64,000 nucleotides of DNA from Galeruca laticollis (lineage: Eukaryota > Arthropoda > Insecta > Coleoptera > Chrysomelidae), in contig OY998177.1 in the NCBI GenBank assembly GCA_963921935.1, positions 12,375,280 to 12,439,279 of the forward strand, written 5' to 3'. The position numbers were made by a program, and so were the translations under genes. This document shows, piece after piece, positions 11,746 through 25,271 of the stretch (within the stretch, counting starts at the first letter, position 1; every line of letters starts with the position of its first letter). The notes beneath the pieces were generated by a model. That model was not told the origin of the DNA. It did not search any database and saw only the letters and a program-made list of their open reading frames with translations.

Positions 11746-11928
11746 AATGAGTAGATTCCACGAAGTAAGGGTCGAGACAGTTAATTTCGTTAAAATAATA
11801 AATGTTTTATTTTCCAATTAAAGCAAGACATGAACTAACAAATAATCTCATATCTACTCTTGAAAGTCTCCATACACTTAGTGTAAGCAGCAATAACATC
11901 TATATATAAGTTTATTTCATCTTTCTAG

Positions 11929-14350
11929 TGCACCCAGCAACTCTACCAGTTTTAATACCACTTCCAGAGTCTTCACCTGTTGAAACCCAAACTCCCCAAA
12001 GTTTGTCTTCAAGCAGCCCTCGAAAAATTGCCATGGCAAGGAAAATTGAAGAACTTAAGGCAGAAAATAAGATGTTGATGAAAGAGATCGACGCACTGAA
12101 CACAGCACCTAAAGAATTAAATGTAGAAGATTTTAATCTTTTGTGTGATAAGTTTCTACCATCTGACTTAAGAGATTTTGTTAAAGCACAAATGAGAAAT
12201 ATGAACAGAACTGCAAAAGGTCAAAGGTTTTCAAACAAGTTTAAAAAATTTTCTCTATCTTTATGCCAAAGGCATACAGACATTTACAAAAATCTTTTTC
12301 ACTGCCATCTGTAAGGAGTTTACAAAAATTCACGGAGAATGCACATTTTACTGCTGGTTTCAACAAACACTTATTTGATTTACTAAAATTAAAAATTGAC
12401 CATATGGAGGCTGATGATCGTATTTGTGCTTTAACAATAGATGAAATATCGTTGAAAAGTAATTTATTTTATAACTTTGGTCGTGATTGTCTTATTGGGT
12501 TTGAGGATGATGGTACAAATAGAACCAATAATATAGCAAATAATGCTTTTGTTATTATGGCTAGAGGACTGAAAAATAATTGGAAACAACCATTAGGATA
12601 TGCATTTACTTCTACAACTGCATCTGTGTTGCAAATAAAAGCAATGCTAGAAATTTTTTTAATAGAATTAGGGAATATTGGTCTTGATGTTATTGTTTTA
12701 ATTTCTGATATGGGTTCAAACTTTGTAGAACTTTCAGAACATTAGGGTGTGACTCCACAAAAACCAAGTTTTACTTTGAGTGGAAAAAAATTATTTTATT
12801 ATTTCGATCCCCCACATCTTATTAAGGCAATAAGAAATAATATGCTGACTAATGAAATATGCTGGGACAATAAAAAAACATCCTGGAAATATATAGTTCA
12901 ATTTTATGAAAAAGATAAAATGCTTCGAAATCGTTTAGCTCCAAACCTTACAGAATCGCATATAAAACCTACAAATTTTGAAAAAATGCGAGTAAAATTT
13001 GCAACTCAAGTATTGAGTGCTACCGTTGCAGCCGGCTTAGAAACGTATGTATCGTTAAAATGCTTACCTCAAGAAGCTTCAGATACAGTCACACTTATTT
13101 CACATGCTGACAAATTGATTGATATTTTCAATTCTTCTTGATCGAACAATGTCAAACTATATAACAGTAAATTTTCCGGGGAAATACACCAAATTGATTT
13201 TTTAAATGATTCAATTAAAATATTAAATAACATGAGTGTTATGAGCATTGCAGGGAGAAATATTACAAACCATTGCAAATTTATTAAAGGGTGGAAAATT
13301 ACAATCAATTCCTTGTTAGAAATATGGGCATATTTAAAATCAAAAAATTTTAAATTTATTTTAACAAGACGTCTAAATCAAGACTGTCTTGAAAACTTTT
13401 TTGGTAGTATTAGACAACAAAGTGGAAATGCTACCAACCCTACCCCCATTCAGTTTTCACGTGCATTTAAAAAATTATTTTTTATCAACTTTTTCAATTC
13501 ATCTTTCATGAATTGTGAAGATCAGTTTGAAAATTTATTATGTTGTTTGGCGCAGACCAACACTAATACATCTATGATTATTAAAACTCCTATTGCCATT
13601 AACCAATTTTCCGCAAATTTCAGAGTCACTAATTGTGATTATCATCGAAATCCATTGCCAGAACAAAACGCATTTAAATATGTGGTTGGATATCTTATTG
13701 GTAAGTGTCTAAAAATTCATTCATGTGATGTTTGTCAACAATTTTCTACAAATACGCAAGTTTTGGACTTGACCAATATGTTTATTCATTATAAAGCATA
13801 TGACAAGAACTTAGTATTTGGAAACCCGAGGACTCGTTTTGTCAATATATTTATAATTTAGAATGCCTTTTTTTCACAAACATAGAGAAATATTTGCCGA
13901 ACCCTTCAGTTGGAAATAATTTATATATGATATCAACAGCTACAGAATTTACACACCCTTGTGAACGCTTCCCTCACGAATATTTAAAAAAATTGTTCAT
14001 CCGATTAAGGATTTTTTATTTGCTGAAATTTAGCAATAGAAATTTTAAGTTCCAGCCAAAGAAAAATAGAAAACTGTCTATTTTACTCAATTTATAATCA
14101 ATAAATCAATTTTTATGTAAAATTGTTAATAATCGTGTTGATTCCAACGAGATTGCCTGCCTCGTTAAATTTAATATTTTTAAAGTTTTTGATATTAACT
14201 TTAGTGCTACAAATTATTATCAAAATTCTCCCTTGCGTAGGTGTTGTAAATCCTTCTACTCAGTCTATAACCATGTTGATATTGATATATTCCATGACAA
14301 ATTCTTTACATTTTGTAATAAGCTAAAAAAGCTGTATCTTAATAACAAAA
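11929..14350 (+). pseudogene. P-element transposase catalytic region, broken
   Basis: A splice acceptor (tttctag) at 11921-11928 opens the frame. Residues encoded at about 12030-12100 form a leucine-zipper-like helix (KIEELKAENKMLMKEIDAL), as in P transposase. A frameshift near 12265 leads into SLPSVRSLQKF and the catalytic domain. The three acidic positions known for P transposases are all visible: Asp in TIDEIS (12433-12450), Asp in ISDMGSN (12702-12719) and Glu in QDCLENFFGSIR (13378-13412). DPPHLIKAIRNN at about 12807-12842 is the GTP-binding/insertion region landmark. A TAG at 12743-12745, a TGA near 13139 and another frameshift near 13860 break it. The C-terminal part (13863-14350) is read only tentatively. 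An active protein would cut and paste the element using GTP as cofactor. Confidence 0.8.
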
Positions 14351-14359
14351 TTCTGTTCT

Positions 14360-16210
14360 AATTTCGTAGTATTTAGTTTCAATAATTACAATTACCAATT
14401 TATACTGTATAATTGATATGTTATTGAATACCGTATTTGGCTCATCCCGTTTGTATTTCCTTTGATGAATGATAAATTGAGAATTATTTGGAATTTGATG
14501 AATTTTTGTAGTGATTTGTGTTATCTAAAAATGTATTTATTAATTAATCTCCCAAGAGTAATGACTACTCATAACAAATCATAAATCATAAGAATGTACA
14601 CATAGGTATTAAATAAATACATGAATATATATTCGGTTATGGTTATTGTTTTAATTCATGGCCCAATTTCAAAGATTTAGTGGAAATTTCCAAAAAAAAC
14701 TAGATCCGGCACTGGAAATTGTTATTGTCCCCGAGTCAACATTGCAATTTGGTTATTGAAGACGGAGTTGAAAATCGTTTGATGTTTTACCGGGATTCGT
14801 ATCTGTTCTTTCTCCAATCTGTGGTACAGAGGTACCATGACATATACGAGAGTAGAAAAGTAAATTCTACTATATATAGACACAAAACGTATTTGTGACC
14901 CAACACAATTGTTGATATTAAAAAATAAGAATTACTCAAGATATAATTTGATATCAAACCAAAATTAAGATGAAAAATAGTAACGTCAAGAAATATTAAT
15001 CCAAAAAAACCCAAACTAATTAGAATCACAACTAGATCTGATTCGTAAATCGTAATTATGGCCAGATAAATTTGGATCAACAGGATGTTGATCAGAAAAC
15101 TCATCTTCAGGAAGATCTTCGTAAAAAATTTAAAGGTAACTGCAAAGTAATTAAAGGAATACCTGTAAATTGAAGATATGAAATTTAACAATGTTACTTC
15201 TAAGTGACCCTGTATACTAAATATTTCGAAAATATTACACGTTAATATTTATTTTTAGTTTTGAGTAAACCGGTATACTAATTATTTCAAAAAGGAACGA
15301 CTGATTTGCAATAATTTTAAAAATCAATTAACACTAGAATTTTTTTTAAGATACCAGAATAAAATAATTTCAAAACATATCAAACTTTTTTTTCAAAACA
15401 GTACATTAAGTAGACAAATTCCTTATTGTCAAGTATTATTGCAAATATACTTAATTATCTTCTCGAAACACAGAAAAACTGACCATCACAAAACCTGTAA
15501 TATCTTCCTGACGAAAATAACAAATAAGGAAACGATATGAACTTGAAATTTCGAAGCAAATTTCATCATAAAAGTGCGTCTATAAAAATGTGAATTACGG
15601 AAATACAAATTTGAAATAAAGTAATAAAAATTAATAAAAAGTAATAAAAAAAATTAAGTTGTTAATTACAATTAACTAGGGCGCCACTGTCAGTGTAAAC
15701 TCAGTCAAAGTCCATTACTAATACTAGAATGGGCTGACATCAAATATTGAAGGTTTCTGCAAATTATATTTATTCATAATCAATAAAAGCAATAAGATAA
15801 TTCATATTAACTGCATATCCATAATACTAGACGAATACGAATGCAGTTATACAATAAAAATCTCCAATTCTAGATTTTCATGAATTGAATATAAGACAAA
15901 GGACCTATCTTGGTGAGGTTCTGGAATTATTCAGCTCTCAGCTACGTCCTAGTGGATGGAGATATGGTCCTTAATCCATCCCTCATGGTTTCGTGTTGTT
16001 TCTATCGATGTTGTGTATTCATAGGACCTACCCAAGGGCTGCAGAGCAGCAAATATGTGAAACCACTACGATGTAGGTACTAACTTATAATTGTTACTAA
16101 TAAGAAAAAACTTTTCTTATGTACGATATCGTTTGAATACAAAAAATTTGGAAGCGAAACACGTTTTTTTAATTTCGAATTATTAGTACGATGAAATTAA
16201 AATACCATAG
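14360..16210. other. AT-rich non-coding stretch
   Basis: No recognisable coding motif. ORFs here (for example on the minus strand at 14787-15191) are hydrophobic, low-complexity translations without family features. A ggcgccactgtcagtg segment at about 15680 resembles the kind of sequence that follows some LTRs, but no LTR pair was found. Confidence 0.5.
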
Positions 16211-16214
16211 TCCG

Positions 16215-16925
16215 ATGGAAATCGTAACAGACGATCGGCTTGTTATACCAGAATAGGCCTTCTTATCTGAAACTGCCATACTACGTAACGATATAGGGCT
16301 GAATCCCTCTAACGAGACCACATCCGATTCTATAACTTTGAACGAAACTGCGGACGAAGAAGAGGCACTGTCACTTCAACAGCCTCGTATGAGTACTGCT
16401 CAAGAAATATCACCAAATCCCAGAACAATAACCTCCACTGCTTCACAAAATTTAACTCAATCAATGATTATTCCAGAAAACTCTGATATAATCTCAGGAA
16501 AAATGTTGGATCAAGTTTCACCCCCACTAAAGATTCGGGCATTGGAATGTATCCGAAGAAAGGCTCAGCATATTTCTACTGTGTTAACTGATGTCAATTA
16601 TATTCAGCAAAAAAGCAAAAGAAATAAAAATTCCTAAGTCTGTTAAAAAGTTAACAGCAACAAACTGAAGCCGAAGAAGAACAGAAAAAGAAAAATTTCT
16701 TTAACAAGCGAATCCAAAGTTGAGGACCTCAGTATGCTTGGCGACAAGGAATCTGATGATTCAAAGAATGAGTGCGTGGGATGAGGAGAAAAATATTCCG
16801 AGACCACCACGAAAGATGACTGGATTGAATATATACATTGCGAGCAATGGTTTCGCAATGGATGCAGCAAGTTCGTTAATTTTTGCGATCCCTGTGGAAG
16901 AGTAGCTACCAAAAAGAAGGCTTAA
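16215..16925 (+). pseudogene. Pogo/Tigger-like transposase C-terminal fragment
   Basis: A frame from about 16215 reads an acidic/serine-rich tail with PE.AFLSETAILRND, then the frame at 16338-16637 ends with SPPLKIRALECIRRKAQH. After a stop and frameshift, a lysine-rich stretch, SESKVEDLS, and TKDDWIEYIHCEQWF, NGCSKFVNFCDPC follow to a TAA near 16923. This layout (basic linker, then a small W-x2-C...W...C...C-x2-C finger resembling a PHD end) is what the C-termini of many insect pogo-type transposases look like. One cysteine of the first pair is replaced (EYIHC). The CENP-B-like DNA-binding part and the DDE catalytic core are missing, so this is an end fragment only. Confidence 0.5.
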
Positions 16926-16929
16926 CTTA

Positions 16930-19140
16930 TTTTGCTCATTAATTTGTATCGGTGTACATAGGTCAGTTATTGACGATAACGAGAACCTAAACACTAAGTA
17001 GAGTAAATTATAAGCCCCTTTTTCTTTAAGTCAGTTCATACAAATGAGGTTTCATTCTCTTTATTATCGCTTTTAAAATGTATCAGATTCGTTAAGACAT
17101 TTTTATAATGTGGATGTTGATACTCTATAGTTTTTAAAAGAATTATTTAACTTCCTATTGACTTGATTCGGCGTTGTTTTCTTCTTATTTTGTCAGTTTG
17201 CACTTACCATTCTCAATAAACAATCAATACAATTTTGATTCTATTCGGATATTCCTCCCTCATGAGGTAACGTATTCTTATACAGACTATTCTGCATTTT
17301 CGCTAGTAAGTATTCTGTTGCACTGAGTGAAGTATCACACGGGGTATCCAGGAACTTAGTGCCAATCTTTTGGGAGAAGAGACAAAATAATGTTAGACTT
17401 TCCAATACGTTTTTTTTCATACGAACCTTTGTTTCTGAGTTACGGGCCAACAATTAAAGTTATTGATTTCGCATGCCAATCTGCTGTGTTTGACGCACAG
17501 GGACAGAACCTCAGAAATATTTTTTGAGACTGAAATAGTGCATGATACTATTCATCAAATATTTTTGTAGCTTACTTTGTCTTTTTCCATTTATTGTTAT
17601 TGAGTTTTTGTAGAAAGGGGCACATGGGTAGATTATTTGTTGAATAAATCTTGACTGAAAGGATGAGCTCGTTGGTTGTTATTGTGCCTACATACTATAG
17701 ACCGTTTTTTATTAAAATCAGCGGAAAAAAGCGTGTCTACATTTTTTGTTGTCATGCAGAATTCATTGATGGCATTGATAAAAGTTAAATCGTGAATTAA
17801 TAAATAAGCGTTTATTTTATTTGATTATAACGTTTGGTAAGTAAAACACTATAGAAAGAGACTATAAGAGCAAATGATGTGTGTTGTTGACGTGCATTTC
17901 AGGCCTTCTCTACAATGTATTAGCACAGAAGTACTGAAATATTTCATTTTTGACGTGGCTTAAATTCCTGTCAAAAATAAGAATGAGCTAGAAAAACGAA
18001 AACTGAAAAATCACATGGCAGACATTACCAGTTCATGGGAGGAAGTTGGGATCCTGGTCCGTCTCAGCCCTTATCGAATACCACGAAACAATAAAGAGGA
18101 ACACGCATTATTAATATACATCTCCATATTAGAAAAATATAATTTATAGAAAAAAACCCATTTTAGCTTTCATTTAAATGTTTTAAAGTGAAGAGAATAA
18201 ACTTTAATTTAAATCAAACCCATCAATCAATTACTTCATACAATTTATATAATATATATTTAGAAGTGGTTCAAAATCGTGTACAGCATTTGATCTGAAT
18301 AAACAAACTAACATGCAATCCTTTCAAGTTGAATAAAATACTTATGTTCAATAAACACTTTAGTAACATCTTCATCAATAATTTTTTAAAAGGAAGTTTC
18401 CCAAGGCCTTTGATGGAACGATCTGAGGTTATTAAAAGCATTTGAAATATGTCGGCACTTCTTGGACCTCGTCCGAAAGCTCACCAGTTGGCAACAAAGA
18501 GTGCTCGATAACATCACTCGATTAAATAAGCAGTTTATGTATTGAGGCAGGCATAGGAAACCATGGATGAAGTGTTACATAGGATTGTACTATGTCATGA
18601 GCATAGGTCTTGAATTTCTCCAAATTAATTTGATAATCAGAATTTAGAGCCCTCAAGATAACAATATATATTGTTGTGATAACAATGTATTTGTTTATTA
18701 ATTAAGATTGAGATTATTCATTGATTTAGGCACAACAATTTATAATATGTTTCATTTCATATACAATGGATTTTGACTTGATATGTGAATGAATTTAATT
18801 TTTCTCAGGCCGACTCTGTAATTGTTATATTTGATTATATTTAAATGATCTCCTTATATTTAAAAATTCATCTCAGGTGATATCTGTGGGTTTAAAAAAA
18901 CGTAATTTAATTTATCAAAATCAACTCTGCATTTGACCTACATTGTATTAATGTCATCGTTATATGTGTGTTTATGAAGAAACATAGAATAACAACTCTA
19001 CAACATTCTTGTCCTTAATTTCATGATACATTGTTGGAAGTTTTGCATAGTCAAAGTTAAAGTGATTAAGTCGTTTATTTTAATTAAATCTTTAAAAGTT
19101 GAAGTGTTAGTCAACGAAATCAACTGGGTATACTCATTGA
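16930..19140. other. AT-rich non-coding stretch
   Basis: No gene or element recognised on either strand. A GC-rich patch at 19150-19180 marks the likely beginning of the next element. Confidence 0.5.
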
Positions 19141-19149
19141 TTTCACAAT

Positions 19150-21300
19150 ACCGTCGCCGCCTCCCCCGGGGACTATTCCTTTCACAACCGAGTACACTCA
19201 CAGGCTCCGAAACAAAATTAAAAGTCTAAATGCAAATATCCCTTAAATATTTCAAAGTGATAAATTATCTAGTAGTTAAATCGTGGGTGTTAATAAACCA
19301 ATAGTGACCATCAAAACATCCTCCAAAACAGGGAAACAAAAAGGTACGTCCAAATTCAAAATTCGTAATAAACCGCACTGCCGGTCAAAAATTTCCACTG
19401 ACTAGGAAAAAAAAATCATAACAATAGAAAAAAGTGACTGGGAAACTGATACCACCAGTGACCTAAGTCAATCTCCTGACTACTCTCTGCACTTAAATGA
19501 AATAAATTCCCCTAAATACACTAATGAAATAAATAGAATTAGACGCAAAACTAGAGAACTCAAAAACAAAAATAAATTTCTGAAGTTAGTTTATATCGAA
19601 GACGAACCTACCACTACAGAATTAAATACCACAAATCCATTTAATTCTTTATTACCTTCTGAAACCTTGGAAATTGACAAAAATTGTTTTGACTCAATCG
19701 ATGTAAACATATTAGCTAAAGCCATCGAAACATCAAACGCATTTAGCAATCAAACAGTGTCTAGTAGAGATCGAAAAAAAGAGAGGTGTAGAGGAAATGA
19801 AAAAAAGTGTATGGAATACAAAAAAAAGAGTATAGGAAATTCCAAAATAAAGAGCACAGATCTCCTTCAACTCCTTCAACTCCAATGACGAAACTAATAA
19901 AGAACATACCACACTAATCAGTCCTACGCTGTCAGTTCCAATTTTTAGAGGCGATAATACGAAAAATTCATCAACACCAGAAAAATTCGAAAATCAAAAT
20001 AAACAAATCTCTCCAATGGGGGATGATACCATTGGTTCAACATCAGATGCGGAATCATCAGAAAAAGAAGAAAACGTAAATAATGCCAAAATAGTTGCTG
20101 CTGACATACATATGCAAAAAAAATCATGGGCTCAGGAAACTGAAGAAGCTGCTGCGAGAAACGCGAATTCAGACATTTTTAATTTCGTATCACAATACGA
20201 AAAAGTAGTTACGAAGAATAACAAAATCGTCGGACGTCACCTGCTAATGAAGGAAAAAACAAAAACGACAACTACTCAACAAGACGACATAAATGCAATC
20301 GACACTATCCAAAACGAAGAGCAGATGGAAGTATCACCCCACGAATTTCATAAACCCAAACACTTTACATCATTCAGCAATATAATAAAACGAACAACGA
20401 AGCCAACAGCGACAGTAACTTCAAACCAATATGAGTCACTGTCAGAACTTTCAGAGGAAGATACATACAAAAAAGGGGAAAACAAAAAAGGGGAAAATTC
20501 GCAAAAAAGCGGAAAAAACTAAAATTTGGTAAATTAACCAATTCTGTTTCATCATCCGACGACAAACCAGAGACAACTCAGAACAATAAAAGGAAAAAAG
20601 AAAACCCTAAAGCGGCCGCAAGAAAAACAAATTCATCATGTCCACCTATAATCATCGACGGAAACGTGTCGGCGCATAGGGACATGGTAAATCGTTTAAA
20701 GGATGAGATAAAAAGCTCCTTTGAAATAAAATACACTTCTAATTCATCAATTGTCTTCACAAAAACAATAGAAGATTTTGAAAAACTTAAACTCACACTA
20801 CGACGTGAAAAAATTGAATTCCATACATACTCGAGAAGAGAGGACAAAACTCATGCCTTTGTCCTTCGAGGGTTGGCAGAAGGACTTCAGCTCCTAGATA
20901 TTAGAGAAGAGATGGAGAAAATACACAAAATCCCAATAAAAGATGTATATAGAATGAGCACAAAAGGTCGCCCTCTGTACCTGGTTGTGACCGACTCCAA
21001 AATAACTCTAGATAACCTAAATAAAAATGCTAGAGTTATCGAACACACCAGAGTACAGTGGGAATATCGCAGACAAAATAAACCTATAATACAATGTCAT
21101 GTCTGTCAATTGTGGGGACATGCTACTGCCAATTGTGGAAGAGCCCCTCGCTGCTTAAAGTGTGCCGGACCCCGCCTCACCCCGGAATGTACTAAAGACC
21201 GCACCAAACCCGCAAAATGCGCAAACTGTGATGGGGACCACCCAGCAAACGCGGACGTATGTCCAGATTATATCAAGAGAAGATACACAGGTTTGAAATA
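19150..21300 (+). mobile_element. Jockey-type LINE, 5' part only (ORF1)
   Basis: The segment starts at about the GC-rich cctcccccggggac at 19160, carries a leader and ORF1, and stops abruptly after the last zinc knuckle. There is no endonuclease or reverse transcriptase of the same element downstream; a BEL/Pao element begins within about 150 bases. LINEs normally lose their 5' ends, so retention of only the 5' end implies later deletion or replacement by the BEL insertion. Confidence 0.65.
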
Positions 21301-21376
21301 TGATTTAGCGTTTTCAATTAATAACAAGTTTGGAGGTATAGGTATACTTCCGAAAGGTATTTGCGACCTTTGTTAA
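19480..21376 (+). pseudogene. Jockey-type ORF1 with PRE_C2HC domain and zinc knuckles
   Basis: The N-terminal two thirds (19480-20520, with a stop at 19886 and a frameshift) are charged and low-complexity, rich in Lys, Glu, Thr and Asn. The intact part from 20666 holds the domain preceding the knuckles (VFTKTIEDFEKLKLTL, THAFVLRGLAEG, PLYLVVTDS), which matches the PRE_C2HC domain of jockey-type ORF1 proteins. Three knuckles follow: CHVCQLWGHATANC, then CLKCAG...C, and CANCDGDHPANADVC at about 21090-21260. These bind element RNA in the ribonucleoprotein. The last residues before the TAA at 21374-21376 lie beyond the knuckles and probably come from the junction with the next element. Confidence 0.75.
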
Positions 21377-21482
21377 TTGAATTTTTTATAACTTTTCGAG
21401 TTTTGATTACAGTACAATAAAAGTGTTAGTTAAGCAATCAGTTGAAATCATCACAATTTCTTAGTTCTGATCGAAAGTCAAG

Positions 21483-22436
21483 ATGACAGATACAGGGAGT
21501 GAAACAATTATAATTAACGAACTTAGGGTTCTTAAACGTAGTAGAGGTACTATGAAACAAAAATTAACGTTACTAGAAAAATACATTGACACTCTTAAGA
21601 CTCCTTCAAGTGATGAATTGCCTAATATTAACGACGTAGAGCTGAGATTAGATAATCACTCAAATTTATTAAATGAATTTGAAAAAGTTCAATCAATTTT
21701 AGAGACAAAATGTAGCGAGAATGAGTTGGAAAACCATTTTTCAGAGAGAGAAGAATTTCAGAATAGGTTTTATAAAGCACAATCATACTTGAAAACCGTT
21801 TCAGATAATTTGCGAGCATCAGTTTCACATGCTATTAGTGAGGTACATTCCGATTCACAGTCAAACATTTCGAATAATAATATTGACCCTCTTCAGAATA
21901 TGCGGTTGCCTAAAATAAAGCTACCGATATTTTCAGGACAATTTCAGCAATGGATTAATTTTAAGAACAATTTCAATTCTACAATTAATAATAATAAATC
22001 ATTGAACGATAACCAAAAGTTTCAATATTTAAAAGCCTCGCTAGAAGGCTACGCGGCTAACTTTATTGAAGGCATAGATAACACTGAGCAGCCTTTTAAA
22101 AAGTCCTGGGAGTTGTTGTGTGAGCGTTTCGACAAAAAACATTTCTTGTTAGATAGTCATTCTAAATCACTTTTGAATGTACAGGTTGTTCAAAAAGAAA
22201 CATATGCTAATTTTCGGAAAATACTAGATGAGGTATCCAAGCATTTAACTTCTTTAGATGGGATAGGACTCAGTAAAGATATTCTGTATGATTATTTCAT
22301 AATTCATGTGCTATCAAGTAAATTAGATGAAAATACAATGCGAGATTGGAAAGAGTGCAAGTTCAATGATGATTTACCATTGGTAACAGAATTTATCGAT
22401 TTTTTAAAAACAAAGCTGATGTTTTGCAGTGTCTAG
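21483..22436 (+). pseudogene. BEL/Pao gag
   Basis: The frame of 317 residues opens at an ATG following about 180 bases of leader. The N-terminal coiled segment (NELRVLKRSRGTMKQKL) is typical of Pao-type gag. Residues about 139-235 hold the conserved core LPKIKLPIFSGQFQQWINFK, FQYLKASLEGYA and WELLCERFDKK. This is the capsid-like region of BEL elements. The frame ends prematurely at 22436; the expected continuation to the zinc knuckle is in other frames. Confidence 0.85.
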
Positions 22437-23579
22437 ATGACACACAATTTATAAGAGCAAGTGGTTCAAGCTATCGAAGCAAGCATAGCACGTATAATTA
22501 TTAACCAAGTGCTCAAGTAAATTTAGCTACTAATTACACTTGTAATTTTTGTAGGAAAAACCTTTCTATTTACAAATGTTCAGATTTTTTAGCGTTACCT
22601 ACTGAACGTAAAATTCAAGAGGTAAAAAAATTGCGGCTTTGTGAAAACTGTTTGTTACTGGGTCACAACAAAAACAACTGCAGAAGTGGCCCATGTCCCA
22701 TATGTAAAGTCCATAAGCATAATCTATTGACAAAAGAAGATGATAATTCAGACCCTACAGTAAGTATCAACTTAGTTAATGACCGAAGTCCGGTGTTATT
22801 ATCAATAGTACTATGCTATGTGAAAGACAAAAGTGAACAGTTCCATGCTTGTAGAGCTCTCTTAGACTGTGGGACCCAAATAAATTTAATTACTGCTTCT
22901 TTTTGCGAAAAACTCAGGATTCCAGTTACTAGTACTAACTGTTCAATTATAGGGATCACACAAAGCCAGTCAGATGTCAACAAAAAATGTACGCTTGATA
23001 TTTCGTCACGGTTCTCAGATTATAAATCAAGTATTTCTTGCTTAGTTGTTCCAACCATTACGAGTCGGATCCCGATATATTCTTTTGATATTAGTAATAT
23101 GCGTATACCGAATAATATTGATTCAGCGGATCCTGAATTTAACCATTCCAAAGGCATTGATGTATTAGTAGGCGCTAATATTTTTTGGAACCTGTTGCAA
23201 GGAGGAAAAAATCCAACTGAGGAAAAACCTTCCTACACTAGTGAACACCAAATTTGTATGGATAATAACGGGTACCATGCCAATCAAGTTAGACAAATAT
23301 ATTTGCACCCTAGGAAAAGTTCATGTCGCAGAAGACGACCAGCTCAAGAAGTTCTGGGAAATAGATGAAGCCCAATGTAAAAATCAGTTCATGTCCCATG
23401 AAGACACTATTTGCGAATCTCTTTTTGAACGAGATACGTACCGAGCGGAAAATGGACAATTTGTGGTAAAATTTCCATTAAAACATTCCGTTGAGCTATT
23501 GGGCGATACAAAAGTATCCACTATGAAGAGATTTTCTGATTCTAGCTTCAAACAATTATATCATGATTTCATTCACTAA
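22437..23579 (+). pseudogene. BEL/Pao gag knuckle, protease and linker
   Basis: A C-rich segment upstream (CNFCRKNLSIYKC) and LRLCENCLLLGHNKNNC plus CPICKVHKH at 22630-22720 form the zinc-binding region. The aspartic protease is readable at 22850-23200: ALLDCGTQINLI carries the catalytic Asp (DCGT instead of the usual D-S/T-G), and DVLVGANIFWNLL is the second half. Around 23300 the frame shifts to a segment (FWEIDEAQ, RDTYRAENGQFVVKFPL) that is the conserved lead-in to the reverse transcriptase in BEL elements, ending at 23579. Confidence 0.8.
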
Positions 23580-23597
23580 TACCAGGATCTAGGTCAC

Positions 23598-25271
23598 ATG
23601 AGTAAAGTATCAAACAATATTAATTCTAATCTTGGTTATTACTTACCCCATCACGGTGTGCTTAAAGCAACAAGTATCACTACTAAGCTTCGAACAGTAT
23701 TCGACGGCAGTTGCCAAAGCACAACAGGTTGGTCACTTAACGACATCCAGTTCGTCGGCTCTAAGGTCCAAAACGACATATTGGACATTCTGGTGCGATT
23801 TCGCATGTACGCCTTTGTTGTGTCAGCAGATATTTCAAAGATGTATAGGCAAATACTTATGCATCCAGAGCATAGGTATTTACAGCGAATCTTGTGGCGA
23901 GATAACCCAAACGATGAATTTTCTGTTTTTGAGCTAAATACGGTTACGTATGGTACAAGATCTGCACCTTATTTAGCCATTAAATGTATTGAAACTCTAG
24001 CAACACAAAATTGGAAATAATTTTCAGAAGCCACTAACACTATTTTGTCCGACATGTACGTCGACGATTTGCTGACAGGATCTAACGATCTTAATGAATT
24101 ACAAGATAGATGTAAGAACATTTATAATATATTGGAGTCCGCGAATTTCATTTTACGTAAGTGGACTTCCAATAACCAACAAGTTGTTCCTAACTTTGCA
24201 GAGACAGATATCCCAAATTCAATCCTAAATATAGGTGATCAAGAGTCTAGTAAAACTTTAGGGGTTCAGTGGAATAATAGCTCGGATACATCAAAGTATA
24301 CCATGAAGCAGTTTTCAACTCATGTTTCTCCTACTAAACGCTCCATTTTATCCACGATTGCTCATATATATGATCCTCTGGGCCTTTTAAGCCCATCTAT
24401 TATTTTAGCCAAGATACTTATCAAAAGACTTTGGTCTCTCCACATTTCATGGGATGCTCCAGTTCCTCCAGATATCTTAAAGAACTGGTCACAATTTCAA
24501 AATAGCCTTGAGAGTCTCAATCATTTACCCATTCTTCGCAATGCAGTCTCGGAAGTAATGCTAGACATTCATTGTTTCTGTGACGCATCGCAAGATGCAT
24601 ATGCAGCATGCATCTACCTCCGCAGTACAGATAAGTCAGGTATCTATACAATTAATTTGCTATGTTCAAAATCCAAAGTTTCACCTTTGAAAGCCATCAC
24701 TATCCCCAAGCTAGAACTATGCGCCTGTCTTTTAGGAGCACAATTAACCAAATATGTGGTCAACTCGCTTAAGGTTGACATTCCTATTCATATGTGGTCC
24801 GATTCTCAAGTTGCTTTGAGTTGGATTCACCACGAACCCAGTGACTTACAAGTTTTCGTTGCAAATCGCGTATCAAAGATACAATCGCTGTCAACCATCG
24901 CTAATTGGAAATATGTAAATGGCTCAAGTAACCCAGCTGACCTAGCTTCCAGAGGTGTTCCGCCTGACAAGTTAATTTCGAGTGTGTTGTGGTGGAAAGG
25001 TCCAGCTTTCCTGCAATTACCCATTTCTGATTGGCCAAGTGAAGATTTTATTCTCCAAAAATCAGAGTTGATTGAGCTGAAAAAGAAAACCGCAGTTCTA
25101 CATGCAACGCCGTCATATTCATTCGATTTACTTACTCGATTTTCTACATTAACTAGGTTAGTGCGAGTCACAGCTTATTGCTTACGGTTTTGTATTAATC
25201 TAAAAATAAAACGCACAGGAAAACTAGTGTTCTATCTGCGTCAGAACTGGAAAACGCCAGAGCCATATTAA
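23598..25271 (+). pseudogene. BEL/Pao reverse transcriptase and RNase H
   Basis: YYLPHHGVLK and TKLRTVFDGSC open the polymerase. VSADISKMYRQI is motif A, TYGTRSAPYLA motif B, and YVDD at 24057-24068 the active site. A stop near 24018 separates motifs B and C. After LGVQWN and IYDPLGLLSP the RNase H begins at about 24570: CDASQDAYAACIY, IPKLELCACLLGA, WSDSQVALSWI and NPADLASRG. All expected acidic positions (Asp in CDAS, Glu in KLEL, Asp in WSDS) are present. The frame ends at 25271 just before integrase. Confidence 0.88.

Larger units (their letters stand above)
10100..14350 (+). mobile_element. P-element family DNA transposon, inactive, interrupted
   Basis: A spliced THAP domain (10100-10707) is followed by a coiled coil and P-type transposase catalytic segments (11929-14350). 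A Penelope-like fragment and an inverted repeat (10890-11745) lie between them. Terminal inverted repeats and the expected 8-bp target duplication could not be recognised, so the outer boundaries are only those of the coding parts. The transposase has at least two in-frame stops and two frameshifts. Confidence 0.8.

Noticed and set aside
14787..15191. 134-residue hydrophobic minus-strand frame
   Set aside because: Composition matches AT-rich non-coding DNA; no transmembrane protein family recognised.
15676..15692. ggcgccactgtcagtg as a primer-binding site after an LTR
   Set aside because: No adjacent LTR, gag or second copy was found.
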